A stretch of DNA of 5,872 nt from contig JAWXCE010000069.1 in NCBI GenBank assembly GCA_034440495.1, positions 1 through 5,872 on the forward strand, in the 5' to 3' direction. Source of the stretch: JAWXCE01 sp034440495 (lineage in GTDB: Bacteria > Pseudomonadota > Alphaproteobacteria > Rhizobiales > Rhodomicrobiaceae). Both the position numbers and the translations under genes were made by a program. The stretch's first letter is position 1; every line of letters starts with the position of its first letter. Of this stretch, positions 4,943 to 5,872 are shown in pieces. Below the pieces are notes generated by a model. It was not told the origin of the DNA. It searched no databases and was given only the letters and a program-made list of their open reading frames with translations.

Positions 4943-5872
4943 CTAAACGAGCGAGCGGTAGACATCCAAGCGTACCGGACTGAGCACCTTTAGCAGCGCC
5001 CGTTCCCTGATGGGGAGATTGATTTTGCAGAAAATCTCGTCCGGGCCGAGATCGGCGGTGGCTGGCGGGTTTTCAAGGATGATATACATGCGGCGCGGAT
5101 GCAGCCGGTACGACGTTATTACATGGCTCATGATAAGCGACATGAAGCGTTCGCGGAAAGCGTTGGAGAAATACAGAACCACCGGCTGATCCGGCAGGAT
5201 GATCCCCTGCAGATCGCCGCGCACGCACTCGATTTCGCGGCACGCCATGAGCGAGCGAGGGAACTGCGCCACATTCATCTGCAGATCGTCGTGCAGCTTT
5301 TCATCATACTCGTAGCCGATGATACGCTCGAAGTTGCACCGCGCCGCGAGCATCATCGCCCGCCCGCGTTGCGCGCGGAAATCGACGAATGCATATGCTT
5401 TAAGATCGCGGGGCAGTGCTGACATGGCCCAATGAAACACCATGCGCGGCACCGGCCCATCGTAGCGATAGACGCTGCTCTTTTCAGCTATCGGCGCAAC
5501 GGGCAAAATTGTCGGGCGGAAAAAAACCTGTTCCAGCTTCCTGTCCAGCACATGCGTATGGATCGCTGCTATCGCTTTTGCGTAATTCTGTTCAAGCTGT
5601 GAACGGTTGGCGTTACGGGCGATGACTGATGCGCCCTGACGCATCGCGGCGGCAGCCCTAGTTTTCGCCGCCATCGCCGCTTGCCCAACAACCTGTTTTC
5701 GCGTGCGCGCGTTTTTGCGCACAACAAGCGCGGTGCCGGTCACAGCGGCAGCTTCCAACCCTGGCTGCTCCTCTGCGGCGCGCCATTCAAAACTCTCATA
5801 AGCCGCCGCAATTGGAGCGGCTGGCGCCGGTTCAAACAAAGGAACCGTGTCTAGGCCTTGTAGCCAGTCAGC
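4943..5872 (-). CDS. Methyltransferase-fold protein with degenerate SAM motif (5' end outside window)
   Basis: The reading frame is open to the right edge, giving 309 visible residues. A TTG at 5837-5839 could be a start, but it has no ribosome site and the frame reads on sensibly upstream (ADWLQGLDTVPLF), so the true start is probably beyond the window. Residues about 45-110 are Ala/Arg-rich, basic and helical. Residues about 140-275 look like a class I Rossmann methyltransferase: YAFVDFRAQRGRAMMLAA (160-177) at motif I, RIIGYEYDEKLH (183-194) with the acidic end of strand 2, CVRGDL (216-221), and VVLYFSNAFRE (231-241) as strand 4. The usual D-x-G-x-G-x-G is replaced by DFRAQRG, so the first two glycines are lost. 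SAM binding is therefore uncertain, and the substrate is unknown. There is no signal peptide in the visible part. Convergent with metZ, so not in its operon. Confidence 0.75.
   Translation of the reverse strand, partial: ADWLQGLDTVPLFEPAPAAPIAAAYESFEWRAAEEQPGLEAAAVTGTALVVRKNARTRKQVVGQAAMAAKTRAAAAMRQGASVIARNANRSQLEQNYAKAIAAIHTHVLDRKLEQVFFRPTILPVAPIAEKSSVYRYDGPVPRMVFHWAMSALPRDLKAYAFVDFRAQRGRAMMLAARCNFERIIGYEYDEKLHDDLQMNVAQFPRSLMACREIECVRGDLQGIILPDQPVVLYFSNAFRERFMSLIMSHVITSYRLHPRRMYIILENPPATADLGPDEIFCKINLPIRERALLKVLSPVRLDVYRSLV

Noticed and set aside
5837..5839. TTG as the true start of the right-edge gene
   Set aside because: There is no Shine-Dalgarno before it, and the frame stays open with protein-like sequence to the window edge, so the start is probably outside.

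Overview
The window looks like chromosomal DNA from an alphaproteobacterium. The lineage is inferred from a SAM-II riboswitch, a long two-half dCTP deaminase of the type typical of that class, and a MetZ-type O-succinylhomoserine sulfhydrylase, together with GC-rich codon use. I see no mobile element, CRISPR array, phage gene or integrase. The content is mostly core metabolism, and the most interesting part is the RNA leader of metZ.

Layout from left to right: (1) the 3' part of a cyclopropane-fatty-acid synthase gene (+), cut by the left edge; (2) a complete tRNA-Gly(CCC) with encoded CCA (+); (3) on the minus strand, an exported FKBP-type prolyl isomerase whose stop codon lies one base from the tRNA 3' end, with an alpha/beta hydrolase 97 bp upstream of it in the same direction; (4) a minus-strand dCTP deaminase, with a 124-bp gap before the hydrolase that holds a candidate hydrolase promoter; (5) a 201-bp divergent region between dcd and metZ; (6) metZ (+); (7) a minus-strand methyltransferase-fold protein, convergent with metZ at 6 bp and running off the right edge.

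The dcd-metZ region reads as a full regulatory cassette on the plus strand. A -35/-10 pair with a 17-bp spacer predicts transcription starting about 4 nt before a SAM-II aptamer. The aptamer is followed by a bulged GC hairpin with a T6 tract, then a clear Shine-Dalgarno and the metZ ATG. The 3' strand of the aptamer pseudoknot can alternatively pair with the 5' arm of the terminator, giving a plausible SAM-off transcription switch. MetZ makes homocysteine for methionine and SAM synthesis, so this is end-product feedback.

Three other points stand out. The FKBP gene has a second, internal ATG with a better ribosome binding site that would yield a cytosolic form. The right-edge methyltransferase-like protein has lost the usual motif I glycines. 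The dCTP deaminase keeps its catalytic motif only in its N-terminal half. All assignments come from reading the sequence and from memory of the families; no search or folding program was run.
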